DNA of 64,000 nucleotides from QKMZ01 sp012965515 (GTDB lineage Bacteria; Cyanobacteriota; Vampirovibrionia; Obscuribacterales; Obscuribacteraceae): the NCBI GenBank assembly GCA_937879965.1, contig CALFMP010000051.1, positions 1-64,000 on the forward strand. Direction: 5' to 3'. Both the position numbers and the translations under genes were made by a program. Of the stretch, positions 51,301 through 59,513 are shown piece by piece. Positions within the stretch are counted from its first letter, which is position 1; each line of letters starts with the position of its first letter. The notes under the pieces were generated by a model. The model did no database searches, had not been told where the DNA came from, and saw only the letters and a list, made by a program, of their open reading frames with translations.

Positions 51301-53325
51301 CTTCAACCAATTAGCCGGCGGTGAAACAATGCGACGTCCATCAAGGAATAGGGATTGTTCGGGCAAAGCGAGAACCGCCTCTAAGACGTTGCCTTGCCCT
51401 TGCTCTCGAATTCTATTTGCTACTTGATTCAGATTTTCCGGCTGAGGGTCGACAACGCCCATGCGTTTTCTCAACTGGTCTATCTGATCACCGGGACCTA
51501 CGCCGAGAAGCAGGTTGCCGTCGGGAATATCGCGCGGAATCTTGATTGCCAACTCTCTCGTCACACGAGGTTTGTTGTACGGACGCAAGACAGCAGTAAC
51601 TTTTACCGTGTCACCTGGTTCGACCTTTTGTTTGTCTAGAGAAATACGCTCAAGCCTTGCTGTGTCGTGACCATCATCGAGAACGATGTTGAGGTTTACT
51701 CCTTTGATTTGAGCCTTTTCGAAATCGTTGTTGACGATTCTGGAAAGGACACTGAGAAAGGAAATACCTGTCGAATCGCCGGCTCCCTTCATTTTGAAAC
51801 TGGAATCGACTGGACCGTGCACTGCAAAATTGCCGGCAAATTTGTCATGGCGTTCAATCACACCGACTTTGTCGGTCGTCACTTTGCTGTCCACTGTGAC
51901 AACATAGGGCGACGTTGACTGGTGAGTGGTATCGATTGCCGACATTGCCGTACTGGCAAGCAACTCAGGCGTCAACTCGGCATGATTGATTACATTCAAG
52001 TGGAAAGTCTTCTTGACTCCCCGCGTTCTGTCCGTGACAGTGTAAGTCGCCGGAATCATCTTCGAATTGCGACCCAACTCACCGCCGATTGCCCAGGGTC
52101 TGTCGTTGGTGACGCTTCCTACTACTTTTACCGGCGATGCTACTTTGAATGAAACGGCAAGGTTCGGTAAAACCTGGTGGATATAGGCGGTCGCCATTGG
52201 AAAATCGACCGGACCTGCTTGCATGAAAGGGTGGCCGAAAGCCAAAACGTTGCCACCAAATGTGGTTGTGGCGGTGCCGGTGGCAGATGCGGAAAAATCT
52301 CCAGTGACAAGCAGCACACTTACGGCTCCGCCTGGCTTGATCGTATCAGTGGAACTTTGGGAGCTGTCACGGCTCTCTTTTCCGTTTCCACCTGGTTTAC
52401 TTCCTTTTGCTGCGTTGTTATCGTCGGCAAGACTTTCGTCGATTGCACCGGCTGTTCCGGCCGAAACAGACATGCCGAAATTCTTGAAGTGTTCCCCTAG
52501 ATATTCTTGAGCACCAGTCGAAAAGCCCGATAGGGAGATAGGCGCAATCAGAGGAATCATTCTGGTGCCGCCACCGGATGTAGTGGTAATGCCGCCATTC
52601 ATTCCTGCGGCGTCGATTGATGTGCCGCCTGTACCTGGAAAAATTCCACTTTCTCCTCCCACTGAAGGCAGCAAGCGATAGCCGATGCGTCCACGGCTAG
52701 AGGAGCCGTCGTCAATTCTTTTGTCGGGCGTGAGAGCATCCAGCATGTCGGTGATCGGTGTCAAGCCAACAATCGGTTCTCTCGAGAAATCGAAACCGTA
52801 AGAGACTGCGCCAACGAGTTTTCCGTTGATGTACACAGGGCTGCCTGACATACCGCGGATAACGGTATTCTTGCCCATGAGTGGTCCAGAGAGGCGCACC
52901 ATGACCGCATCGCGGCCGCTCAAGACTTTCTTGACCACGCCTATGACTGTAACGTCAAAGCGCTCAATTTTGTTGCCTTGAAAGACAGTGAGACCATAGC
53001 CTTGCATGCCCGGCTTCAGTTCAGAAAGTGGCATGTATTGCCCGGCTTTCAGCCATTTGCTGATGTACTCGGTTTCTCTTGGATCGAGGAAATTGTCTTC
53101 GCGCAAAATGGCCGGTGCTGCTGCCGGTTCCGTCTGCACGAGATTGATCTGCTCTTCTTGCGATCTCGCTGAAAGATAGAGCGACTGTGCGTAAACGAGA
53201 GCAACTAGAAAGGCCGTTACGCGCTTTGATTTAGCTGCCAGTGCGAACAAATTTCTCTCCGTTTGCTGTACGCATTGTGCCCCTTTGCCAGAAGTGGGCG
53301 CGAGACGACGAACTTTGGTACTCAA
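48352..53325 (-). CDS. Giant SpoIVB-S55 peptidase-like / beta-propeller envelope protein
   Basis: 1657 residues. Signal region ~33-55. Residues ~98-470 match the SpoIVB (MEROPS S55) module seen in large exported proteins: LKPGMQGYGLTVFQGNKIERFDVTVIG, GMSGSPVYINGKLVGAV (158-174) with the candidate catalytic Ser, and VLAFGHPFMQAG. Around 880-1150 there is a beta-propeller (repeats such as DSKGSIYAAAVPGDRVLSVKP, DDHDNIYAGVAADGKVWRYD). Residues ~1300-1500 are a Lys/Glu/Asp/Ser low-complexity stretch. The end has two Ig-like sheets. Likely an extracytoplasmic processing or surface protein; function unassigned. The peptidase residues appear intact, but activity is not proven. Confidence 0.85.
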   Translation of the reverse strand: MSTKVRRLAPTSGKGAQCVQQTERNLFALAAKSKRVTAFLVALVYAQSLYLSARSQEEQINLVQTEPAAAPAILREDNFLDPRETEYISKWLKAGQYMPLSELKPGMQGYGLTVFQGNKIERFDVTVIGVVKKVLSGRDAVMVRLSGPLMGKNTVIRGMSGSPVYINGKLVGAVSYGFDFSREPIVGLTPITDMLDALTPDKRIDDGSSSRGRIGYRLLPSVGGESGIFPGTGGTSIDAAGMNGGITTTSGGGTRMIPLIAPISLSGFSTGAQEYLGEHFKNFGMSVSAGTAGAIDESLADDNNAAKGSKPGGNGKESRDSSQSSTDTIKPGGAVSVLLVTGDFSASATGTATTTFGGNVLAFGHPFMQAGPVDFPMATAYIHQVLPNLAVSFKVASPVKVVGSVTNDRPWAIGGELGRNSKMIPATYTVTDRTRGVKKTFHLNVINHAELTPELLASTAMSAIDTTHQSTSPYVVTVDSKVTTDKVGVIERHDKFAGNFAVHGPVDSSFKMKGAGDSTGISFLSVLSRIVNNDFEKAQIKGVNLNIVLDDGHDTARLERISLDKQKVEPGDTVKVTAVLRPYNKPRVTRELAIKIPRDIPDGNLLLGVGPGDQIDQLRKRMGVVDPQPENLNQVANRIREQGQGNVLEAVLALPEQSLFLDGRRIVSPPANWLKLFFSDRYTKGPQIVKGEVRAKAAESWLLDGMHLLALTVERKEKAMAHSPFYTVNPTNSYSSQDGIYMTDQARKVLDTSPTRKSDTSSSSGASTASALASSIASAISSSSSSSSSSEKRDTASAATSFSAAKQYPHMRSALAWRQATEEDFRNGKAEEVSIDSRGRLSPGFHEIARSAVAPEMQIWSAACMNGTVYFSAHNKIYAWKEGAANPEQLAKLDCSFSPAIVVDSKGSIYAAAVPGDRVLSVKPNSDKHDVLFKTGGDTVTTLCVDDHDNIYAGVAADGKVWRYDAAKKSASVVFDSGQAHITSLWFSKHDKRIYVGTAEKGAVYSIDGSGNARAEYQTSDHIVTGAVKDSKGNLYITTSGTGHFFKVKPSGEADTLATSDGFFSLIYDPASDTVFAGDAEGDITQAKQEEITGRSYFVPVAHTEEEAVSALALDGRGHLFAATSNFPRVLKLDLAPSAKATYNSQIRDAHRPANWSKLLAYSGLSGLDPQLLSRLSVDTRTGNTSQPDASWSKWSAANASNEGFLLNSPRGRYLQYRLKWKPQDGKVLTVRKGYEPNTVRRVDVTYLPTNAQPYMSSISVNAGAHLSGKQDVTVTGNDPDHDNMLLSMELSDDDGKTWKTLAADLRSKKDSSKDSKDSKEKKSEKTDKADKSEKTEKTEKTETDKPEKTDVSDKDEKEVKGEVKEKKPDGDSTEGANPEKSEQKSKDRKLSESAQPPDKKDDSPQAKKAPDLPGSDKEKAAEKPKTDPGPGKDAPANKDPQNKDPQNKAAIKDAGKDSTKDASKDTAQNKDNNKDKSKTKVGAKDSSEATLAKALSAIKSATQGDSESATEQFTYNWDTTKQKDGNYILRVKLDDRLSNPRGFMENERWGTITIDNSPPSISDVKLVSGEKDAYRLVLTAEDKLSLITNATYKIDDGSPFAMMRVSADGTQEAADSQTATLSAELVDVKSGAHKFVIEVTDQAGNTETKTVTLTLK

Positions 53326-53643
53326 AAGACTCGAGTTTCATACTAGATTCTAGGGCTTTTTTCGAGTTCTTGCTAACCTTCGTTTTCGCTTGTCGGTTTC
53401 TATTGTAGGGGCGAGGCCATGCGTCGACCGCATATGGCAACGGCCGACGCATGGCGTCGACCCTATCCTTTTCGTTCCCTCTGCAGTTTAGTCCTACACG
53501 ACCACCACTGAAGGCAAGAAGAAACGTGCAGAAAAATCGTCAGTTATCCGGTTCGAATTAGATTGGCACTGCAAGCCGGATGATTCACCAAGCTGATAAA
53601 ATTCAACACGAACTGAAATAGTACTAGGAGTGGAGGCACAAAT
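53326..53643. other. Intergenic region with large TAGGG-palindrome
   Basis: 318 bp between the giant gene (minus) and a plus-strand exported-protein gene; no open frame. It carries the palindrome at 53405-53465 and the promoters of both genes (not resolved). Confidence 0.5.
53405..53465. repeat. Compound TAGGG-type palindrome
   Basis: GCCATGCGTCG (53416-53426) pairs with CGACGCATGGC (53445-53455) inside TAGGGGCGA ... GTCGACCCTA. It is related to the element at 33806-33837. Confidence 0.65.
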
Positions 53644-54531
53644 ATGGTGTTTAAAGCGGGCACAATCGCGCTCGGACTGATGGCCTTGGCTCTTTTGCCT
53701 GATGCTGCTCTTGGGCAGGGCTCGCCTGTTCCGGGACAAAACAACAGCTATGTGGCGCCCCAGAACTCTTACGGTGCAGGTGGGTATGGACAGTCGAGCA
53801 GTTCTGCCGGTTCTGGTAGCTACTCCCAAGCGCCTGTGCCTGGTGCAGCTTCCAATCCTTATCTGAATCAGTCGAATTCCGGTTCAACCAGCGGCGCAAC
53901 TGCTGCAAAGTCCGGAAAGGGTGCTTATTCGAAGCTGCCGCTCAATGTCGATGGTGCTAAAGTGCGAATTGCAGAATTGCGCAATTTGCTTGCTGTGAGC
54001 CGACCTCAAGATGTTCAAGAATCAATCTTCCAGTTGTGTGAGTGGCTTTCAGATATGGCCGACGCCCATTGGAAACTCAGTCTGGCGCTTGCGAAAAACG
54101 ATTCAATGAAGGCGGCGGCAGCACAAGAAAGACAATCGGCAGTCAAGTTTTCATCGCTAAAACACGAGGCGGGACTTCTGAAAGCAGAAATTTTCATCAA
54201 ACAAAATCGCCTGCCCGAAGCTCTCGGTCCCCTCGTGGACATTGTTGTCGCCGAGCCGAAATCGGTTATCGGCCAGGCGGCTTACGAGAAGTTGAAAGAA
54301 ATTGGCTTTGCCGAGGAAGCTGGCAGTGCCACTTATCGGGCAGCCGAAAAGAGTGCTGAACGGTCTACCCCAGCGCTCGCCTCGCCTGAGCTGAGAACGG
54401 TCGGTTCGGAACTGAAAGTCGTCACGCCGGCTATGAAATCAGTGCCCGCTCCGTTAAAGCCTGTTGCCCCACTTAAGACCGTCGGAGCTGAGACTATTAA
54501 ACGCACCGCGCAAGTTACAAAGACGCGATAA
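53644..54531 (+). CDS. Exported protein of unknown function, helical
   Basis: 295 residues. Signal peptide (AGTIALGLMALALLPDAALG), then a Ser/Gly/Gln-rich disordered part (~25-100) and a helical region (~105-225, e.g. AKVRIAELRNLLAVSRPQDVQESIFQLCEWLSDMADAHWKL). The C-terminus is Pro/Val/Lys-rich. Two SD candidates (AGGAG and GGAGG) precede the ATG. First of five exported-protein genes in a row. Confidence 0.7.
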   Translation: MVFKAGTIALGLMALALLPDAALGQGSPVPGQNNSYVAPQNSYGAGGYGQSSSSAGSGSYSQAPVPGAASNPYLNQSNSGSTSGATAAKSGKGAYSKLPLNVDGAKVRIAELRNLLAVSRPQDVQESIFQLCEWLSDMADAHWKLSLALAKNDSMKAAAAQERQSAVKFSSLKHEAGLLKAEIFIKQNRLPEALGPLVDIVVAEPKSVIGQAAYEKLKEIGFAEEAGSATYRAAEKSAERSTPALASPELRTVGSELKVVTPAMKSVPAPLKPVAPLKTVGAETIKRTAQVTKTR

Positions 54532-54539
54532 AAAAGCTT

Positions 54540-54566
54540 TTGTGCTTACGGGATTTATAGTATAAA
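54540..54566 (+). promoter_or_regulatory. Sigma70-like promoter candidate
   Basis: TTGTGC and TATAAA with a 15-bp spacer (short of the usual 17), ahead of the gene at 54650. Predicted by eye only. Confidence 0.25.
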
Positions 54567-54649
54567 ATCTGCTTTATAAATCGTATTTAAGAATTGCAGT
54601 CAATTCCGATACGCGTTGCGAGTGTGGTTCTTCCGTAAGGAGACAATCA

Positions 54650-55360
54650 ATGTCGACCAGTGGTTTGTTTGGTAAGAGCATGAACGCTTACCTGTTACTA
54701 GGGGCGGTGGCTTTGGTCAATTTCGCCGCTTTACCGCAAGGCGCTGCAGCAGAACCTTTCAAATTGGGCGCCGAACAGAAGCAATTCAACGAAGATAGTA
54801 GTTATCCTGCTTATCCGCAGTACCCGACGCCTCAGGCGATGCCGGCTCCCCGCCCGCCGATGCGCGGCAATGTTCAGCAGGATGCTCCTCGTCGCCCTAT
54901 GAATGCAGGCGTTCAGCAGGATGCGCCTCCGCGCCGCCCGCCAATCAATGCAGGAATTCAACAGAGGGTGGTTCTGCCTGCCAGCTTCCTGGGATCGTGG
55001 AATGTTTCCGGGCAGCGGACCAAGGTCGAGGCTTTGCCCGAGTTTCAGGCTGGCGCTGAAGCAGTTTTTGCGCCCAATACCAATAACGTCTGGAATATCG
55101 GTGGCGATCCTAATTCCGGATACAGCATGAGCAACGATCAGGGAGTATCGACTCAATTGGTTGTTGATAAGGTTGAAGGCAATACTGCCTTCATTCGATA
55201 TCAACATCCTATTAAGAACACCGTCGCCGGAGAAGCAATCGTGATGAGCCTTGTGCCTGGTGGTGCTCAATTTAATGGTTTGGAGCGTGTCAGTATCACA
55301 AAACAAGGCCAGGTGCGCGCTAAAGTTACCTATCAATTGGTCGGACGCAGGGGCAGATGA
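54650..55360 (+). CDS. Exported protein with QQDAP repeats, unknown function
   Basis: 236 residues. Signal peptide (NAYLLLGAVALVNFAALPQGAAA) followed by a Pro/Arg/Gln-rich segment with three imperfect repeats (NVQQDAPRR, GVQQDAPPRR, GIQQ), then a beta-rich domain (LPASFLGSWNVSGQRTKVEALPEFQ ... VVDKVEGNTAFIRYQH). SD AAGGAG seven bases upstream. A lipocalin-like binding or envelope role is possible but unproven. Confidence 0.7.
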   Translation: MSTSGLFGKSMNAYLLLGAVALVNFAALPQGAAAEPFKLGAEQKQFNEDSSYPAYPQYPTPQAMPAPRPPMRGNVQQDAPRRPMNAGVQQDAPPRRPPINAGIQQRVVLPASFLGSWNVSGQRTKVEALPEFQAGAEAVFAPNTNNVWNIGGDPNSGYSMSNDQGVSTQLVVDKVEGNTAFIRYQHPIKNTVAGEAIVMSLVPGGAQFNGLERVSITKQGQVRAKVTYQLVGRRGR

Positions 55361-55409
55361 TATCCTGACCCAGACCAAGGAATCAGAAAGTCTGGGAAAG
55401 GTTGCAATC

Positions 55410-56243
55410 ATGTGGAATCCCCGTCAAATCACAACTCTAGCGCTATGCCTAATTACCGCGGTAGGGGCTTATACTCTGCCGTGTTCAGGGCAAGAGGTCG
55501 AGTTGAAGCCGCCCATCGAGAAGGACACGGCCAGTAATTCAGCAGTTCAGTCCAATTCTTCGGACATTCCTGCTCATATTCAGAGCAATGACAAGCTGCA
55601 AGAGCCTTTTCCTGCACATTCAGATAAGGACGAGGCGCACTCTACTGATGGGCGTCCACTGTTAAGAGGTGTCGCAGAGGCTGCTTCCGTAAATGGTCAT
55701 GCGCGTCTTTTGGCTACGACGCCTTTGACGCACCATCGCGACCGGTCAGTACATTTTATCGAGCTGAATATCAAAAACATCAGCGATCAGGTTGTTGTCG
55801 TCGATGCTAATCAGGCTGAAGTCAGGATAAATGGGCAGGTGTACAGACCGTGCGATGCAAAGGAATTGCAGCATGACGCACAATCGACATTGTCTACCGG
55901 TGGAAAGCTTGCTGTAGCCGGTGTTTCAGCAATGTCTCTCGGATTGGCAGGTGACATTTTCTATGAGTTTATTACGCCCGGTCAAAACCGAAAGCGCGAT
56001 TTGAGTGTCGCACTGGGGCGTGACGGAACTCGACACGAAGTGGAAGTGGAAAATTTCGGCAAGCGCGTTCTCATGCCTGGTGATGAAACGCAGGGCTGGC
56101 TTGGTTTTGACGCTGCTACGCTGCCTCAGGTCGACTCGATTCGTGTGCCTGTTTCCTACATGCCGCCGAGCTTGCCATCCGCTGTGCTTACAGTGCCGGT
56201 AGACAAGCCGACTAGGAAGGTCTTGCCGTCTGCAAGTAACTAA
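55410..56243 (+). CDS. Exported protein of unknown function
   Basis: 277 residues from ATG 55410 (signal peptide RQITTLALCLITAVGAYTLPCSGQ); a frame open from 55251 would overlap the previous gene by 110 bp and is not needed. AAAGG precedes the chosen start. The mature domain has beta strands (FIELNIKNISDQVVVVDANQAEVRINGQVYRPC) and a hydrophobic stretch mid-protein (~170-195). No family recognised. Confidence 0.7.
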   Translation: MWNPRQITTLALCLITAVGAYTLPCSGQEVELKPPIEKDTASNSAVQSNSSDIPAHIQSNDKLQEPFPAHSDKDEAHSTDGRPLLRGVAEAASVNGHARLLATTPLTHHRDRSVHFIELNIKNISDQVVVVDANQAEVRINGQVYRPCDAKELQHDAQSTLSTGGKLAVAGVSAMSLGLAGDIFYEFITPGQNRKRDLSVALGRDGTRHEVEVENFGKRVLMPGDETQGWLGFDAATLPQVDSIRVPVSYMPPSLPSAVLTVPVDKPTRKVLPSASN

Positions 56244-56359
56244 GCCGCATTTTGAATTTTCGCAACCAATCACTAAGTGAAACTTGAGAAAAAGGCTTAA
56301 TCCAGCCTAACTGCGCTAGAATCACTAGCGTTTCACAGTAATTAGGAGTTGCCAAGCGA

Positions 56360-56977
56360 ATGCTTACATTTAATGGCCGCGTAAATGGTTTTGGGAAAGT
56401 GGTACTGTCCGTGGTGGCAGCAATGCTTTGCCTGATGACCAGCATCTGTTTTACAAGCTCAGCAAACGCAATTGAACCTAAGTCTGCCGCTGGCAAGAAG
56501 GGAAAAATGACAGAACCAGTAGTTGTGATGGAAACCTCCAAAGGCACCATCAAAATCCAATTGTTCACCAACGAAGTCCCAACAACCGCAAATAACTTTC
56601 AAAACCTGGTATCCAAAGGTTTCTACAACGGACTCACCTTCCACAGATACGAGCCTGGATTCGTAATTCAAGGCGGCGACCCCAAAGGTGATGGCACCGG
56701 CGGCTATATCGATCCAGCTACCAAGCAAGAGCATCGCATTCCTTTGGAAGTGAAGCCCAGCTTGAAGCATGACCAAGCAGGCGTTGTGGCAATGGCAAGA
56801 GCCAATGACCCCAATTCCGCCAGCTGCCAGTTCTACATCACACTGGCACCGGCTTCTTTCCTCGATATGAATTATGCTGTTTTCGGCAAAGTCATCGACG
56901 GATTGCAAGTTGTAAGTCAACTGCGCAAGGGCGACAAGATGACCAAAGTGACCCTGCTCGAAACCGCTAACAAGTAA
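56360..56977 (+). CDS. Cyclophilin-type peptidyl-prolyl isomerase, exported
   Basis: 205 residues. Signal peptide/anchor (VVLSVVAAMLCLMTSICFTSSANA) followed by the cyclophilin fold: NFQNLVSKGFYNGLTFHRYEPGFVIQGGDP (conserved FHR and GGDP), GVVAMARANDPNSASCQFYITL and VFGKVIDGLQVV. Catalyses proline isomerisation in the periplasm. Ends in a clear terminator. Confidence 0.93.
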   Translation: MLTFNGRVNGFGKVVLSVVAAMLCLMTSICFTSSANAIEPKSAAGKKGKMTEPVVVMETSKGTIKIQLFTNEVPTTANNFQNLVSKGFYNGLTFHRYEPGFVIQGGDPKGDGTGGYIDPATKQEHRIPLEVKPSLKHDQAGVVAMARANDPNSASCQFYITLAPASFLDMNYAVFGKVIDGLQVVSQLRKGDKMTKVTLLETANK

Positions 56978-57001
56978 GCTTCGACAGGCTGAGAGATCTA
57001 G

Positions 57002-57028
57002 AAGAGAGGCGAATTTCGCCTCTCTTTT
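57002..57028 (+). terminator. Rho-independent terminator after cyclophilin gene
   Basis: AAGAGAGGCG-AATTT-CGCCTCTCTT followed by TT: ten perfect pairs. Confidence 0.8.
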
Positions 57029-57170
57029 GCTATGTACATTTTTATTCATTTCAGCTCTATATATTGAACGTGTTCCCGCCGCACAACAATTTTGAAAGTG
57101 TTGCACAGTGAAAAGAGCGACTGATGATTTGCCGTAGTCTGTGAGTAAGTCATGGAGGACTTAACTAGCT

Positions 57171-57593
57171 ATGCGCAAACAAATAGTATTGATGGCGATT
57201 CTGGCAATTCAGGCGGTGCCTGCTTATGCAAAAGATGGATTCAGCAGCACACCCGAACAAATTGCTGAAAATCACATTCGACAAACTGCTCTAATTCCTA
57301 TGAAACTTGCATCGTTTGCTTCGGGAGTCGTAATTGGCACACCGATAGCCATTGTTCGCTGCGAAGCGAAAAGAATGGATATGTACGCGAAGAGTTTCGA
57401 CAAAGAATTCCAACGCAACGATAACTGGATCACTCCAACTATGGCTGCATCAATTCCGGGACAAACATTGCGAGTTGCCGGAACAGTTGGAGAAGGCCTT
57501 GTGAACGGCGTTGGAAACGCTCTTTTGGGCAGTATGGAAGCTCCGTTCTCAGAGACTGTCTACAGTCTGAAAAAGCTGGAAACGTTGGACTAA
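57171..57593 (+). CDS. Exported small protein of unknown function
   Basis: 140 residues. Signal peptide (KQIVLMAILAIQAVPAYA) then a short mature part with a hydrophobic/Gly-rich segment (FASGVVIGTPIAIVRCEAKRMD) and a C-terminal Gly/Asn-rich stretch (TVGEGLVNGVGNALLG). No family recognised. GGAGG lies upstream of the ATG (cATGGAGGAC... at a slight distance). Confidence 0.7.
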   Translation: MRKQIVLMAILAIQAVPAYAKDGFSSTPEQIAENHIRQTALIPMKLASFASGVVIGTPIAIVRCEAKRMDMYAKSFDKEFQRNDNWITPTMAASIPGQTLRVAGTVGEGLVNGVGNALLGSMEAPFSETVYSLKKLETLD

Positions 57594-57646
57594 AAGCGCT
57601 TCAGACCCTCAACTCACAAATATCAATCCGAGGGCAAAACTGGAAC

Positions 57647-57671
57647 GGGCGGTGCAAATTATGCACCGCCC
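57647..57671. terminator. Bidirectional stem-loop between convergent genes
   Basis: GGGCGGTGCA-AATTA-TGCACCGCCC, extended by TGGA/TCCA, between the small exported-protein gene and ftsX. The minus-strand side is followed by TTTT. Confidence 0.65.
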
Positions 57672-57704
57672 TCCAGAGCTTTAACTTGTTATTTTTGCAA
57701 AGAA

Positions 57705-58574
57705 CTAGACCTTGATGTATCTACCAGATGTCCATGCAGAACCGCCTGCACCGACAAGAATGCCCAGACCAAGCATGACACCGAAAGTTTGCCACATTCC
57801 GTACTCCATATTTCTTGGCAAAAATGGAGCAAGACTGACCAGCTGATCTGTGAGGTAAGGGTCTAAATAGACATGAACGAGTCCAAGGATCAAGATGGCG
57901 ACAGCAGCGGAACCTGCACCATAAGCCGCACCCTGCAGGACGAAAGGACCTTTGATGTAGAAAGGACTCACACCCATCAAACTGAGAATTTCAATTTCTC
58001 GCTGCCTTGATTCAATCAATAAATGAATGGTGTTGCCGATGACCGTTAGAGTGGCAGCTGAAAGTGCTGCTGTAATCACAAAACCAGCTAGTTCAAGGAA
58101 ATGACGCAGCTCGTTTATTTTGCGGGCAACTTTCAGCGGATAGCGGATGTTTTCCACCGCACCGAGCAATTTCACTTTCGCAGCGACTGCCTCGACGGCT
58201 TCCGGGTTGCTTGCTTTGATATGCAATGTATTGGGCAGGGGGTTGGCGAGGGAAGCTACTTTGAAGGTCGACTTCATCTCGTCCCAGGCTACGTCTTTGG
58301 TAACAATCTCAACCAGCTGAACTTCTGGAATCTGGCTTATTTCGCGGGCTACACGTTTGGGCTGGAAGCCATCTTTGAGGTATGCGGAAACTTGTAGTTG
58401 TGAGCCGAATTCGGAAACCACATTCTTCATCGTCATCGTCAATTGCAGGATGCCACCAAATATGGTGAGTGCGATTGCCAGAATGCTGACCACCAGCCAA
58501 TTTGACCAGCCAGATCTTTTGACACCGATACCGGTCTCAATGATTACTCGGAAGAATATTCTCAAATGTCTCAT
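57705..58574 (-). CDS. ftsX: Cell division ABC transporter permease FtsX
   Basis: 289 residues, four membrane segments. One follows the N-terminal cytoplasmic part, then an extracytoplasmic domain (VVSEFGSQLQVSAYLKDGFQPKRVAREISQI), then LRHFLELAGFVITAALSAATLTVIGNTIHLLIESRQREIEILSLMGVS, the family signature. Works with FtsE to control cell-wall hydrolases in division. Overlaps ftsE by 4 bp. Confidence 0.93.
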   Translation of the reverse strand: MRHLRIFFRVIIETGIGVKRSGWSNWLVVSILAIALTIFGGILQLTMTMKNVVSEFGSQLQVSAYLKDGFQPKRVAREISQIPEVQLVEIVTKDVAWDEMKSTFKVASLANPLPNTLHIKASNPEAVEAVAAKVKLLGAVENIRYPLKVARKINELRHFLELAGFVITAALSAATLTVIGNTIHLLIESRQREIEILSLMGVSPFYIKGPFVLQGAAYGAGSAAVAILILGLVHVYLDPYLTDQLVSLAPFLPRNMEYGMWQTFGVMLGLGILVGAGGSAWTSGRYIKV

Positions 58575-59266
58575 ACGTTTAGATTTGGCTCCAATTCGTA
58601 GACGCCGCTGTCGACGTCGGACACTATTTCTCCGCCTTTAAGGTAGATAACGCGCCTGCGCAGCGCGTTGACGATGGTCGTATCGTGCGTGGAGATAAGT
58701 ACTGTCGTGCCGCGCTCTGCGATTCTTTCAAGCAACTGCACGATTTCCAAAGAGGTAGCAGGGTCAAGGTTTCCCGTTGGTTCGTCCGCCAGCAGAACCG
58801 GAGGTCCGTTGACGATGGCGCGAGCGATGCCGACACGTTGCTGTTCGCCGCCGGAGAGTTCGTCCGGATATGCATCTGCTTTGTGCTCCAGACTGACGAC
58901 GGAGAGCGCGCTCTGTACGCGTTTTGCTATTTCTTTCTCGTCGACTCCGAGTGCTCTTAAGATATATGCGACATTGTTAAAAACTGTCTGTCGCGGCAAA
59001 AGTTTGTAGTCCTGGAAGATGGTTCCCAGTCTTCGGCGCAGGAGCGGCACCTGGCGCTTGTGCAGGCGGTTGAGGTTTACCCCACCTACAAATACGCTGC
59101 CGGATGTGGGCGTCTCTTCACGATAAAGAAGACGCATAAGAGTCGATTTGCCGGCGCCTGACGGTCCTACAAGAAAGGCAAATTCGCCCAGGGCAATGTG
59201 CAAATTCACATTGATGAGCGCCGGTCTGCCGCCATAGTCCTTTGTGACGTTCTGAAGGCGAATCAC
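58571..59266 (-). CDS. ftsE: Cell division ATP-binding protein FtsE
   Basis: 231-residue ABC ATPase: Walker A GPSGAGKST (34-42), Q-loop DYKLL, signature LSGGEQQRVGIARA, Walker B VLLADEPTGNLD, H-loop STHD. Partner of FtsX. The leader just upstream carries a TTAGAGC/GCTCTAA inverted repeat (59284-59307). Confidence 0.95.
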   Translation of the reverse strand: MIRLQNVTKDYGGRPALINVNLHIALGEFAFLVGPSGAGKSTLMRLLYREETPTSGSVFVGGVNLNRLHKRQVPLLRRRLGTIFQDYKLLPRQTVFNNVAYILRALGVDEKEIAKRVQSALSVVSLEHKADAYPDELSGGEQQRVGIARAIVNGPPVLLADEPTGNLDPATSLEIVQLLERIAERGTTVLISTHDTTIVNALRRRVIYLKGGEIVSDVDSGVYELEPNLNV

Positions 59267-59490
59267 TGTTTAGGGTCTCTCTTTTAGAGCGGTGCTACGA
59301 GCTCTAAGCGTTGAATCAATCAAATTTGAATCTTGTGTTCGAATGGAGAACATCGATCGCATGCTTGTTTGATATCTCTTCGCTACTCTTCCGAATTTCT
59401 CGCAGAAAAAGCCGGATTCAAGTGCCGGGCAATGATAACACAGTAGTCAGAAGGAAACTTTTGAAGACTCAAATCTTTGACCTTATTCAT

Positions 59491-59513
59491 GTAGGGGCGC
59501 ATTTCATGCGCCC
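59491..59513. repeat. GGGCGCAT palindrome overlapping gene 3' end
   Basis: GGGCGCAT-TTC-ATGCGCCC with GTAGG in front. It supplies the last codons and stop of the DUF721 gene on the minus strand. Member of the same family as 45342-45370. Confidence 0.65.
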
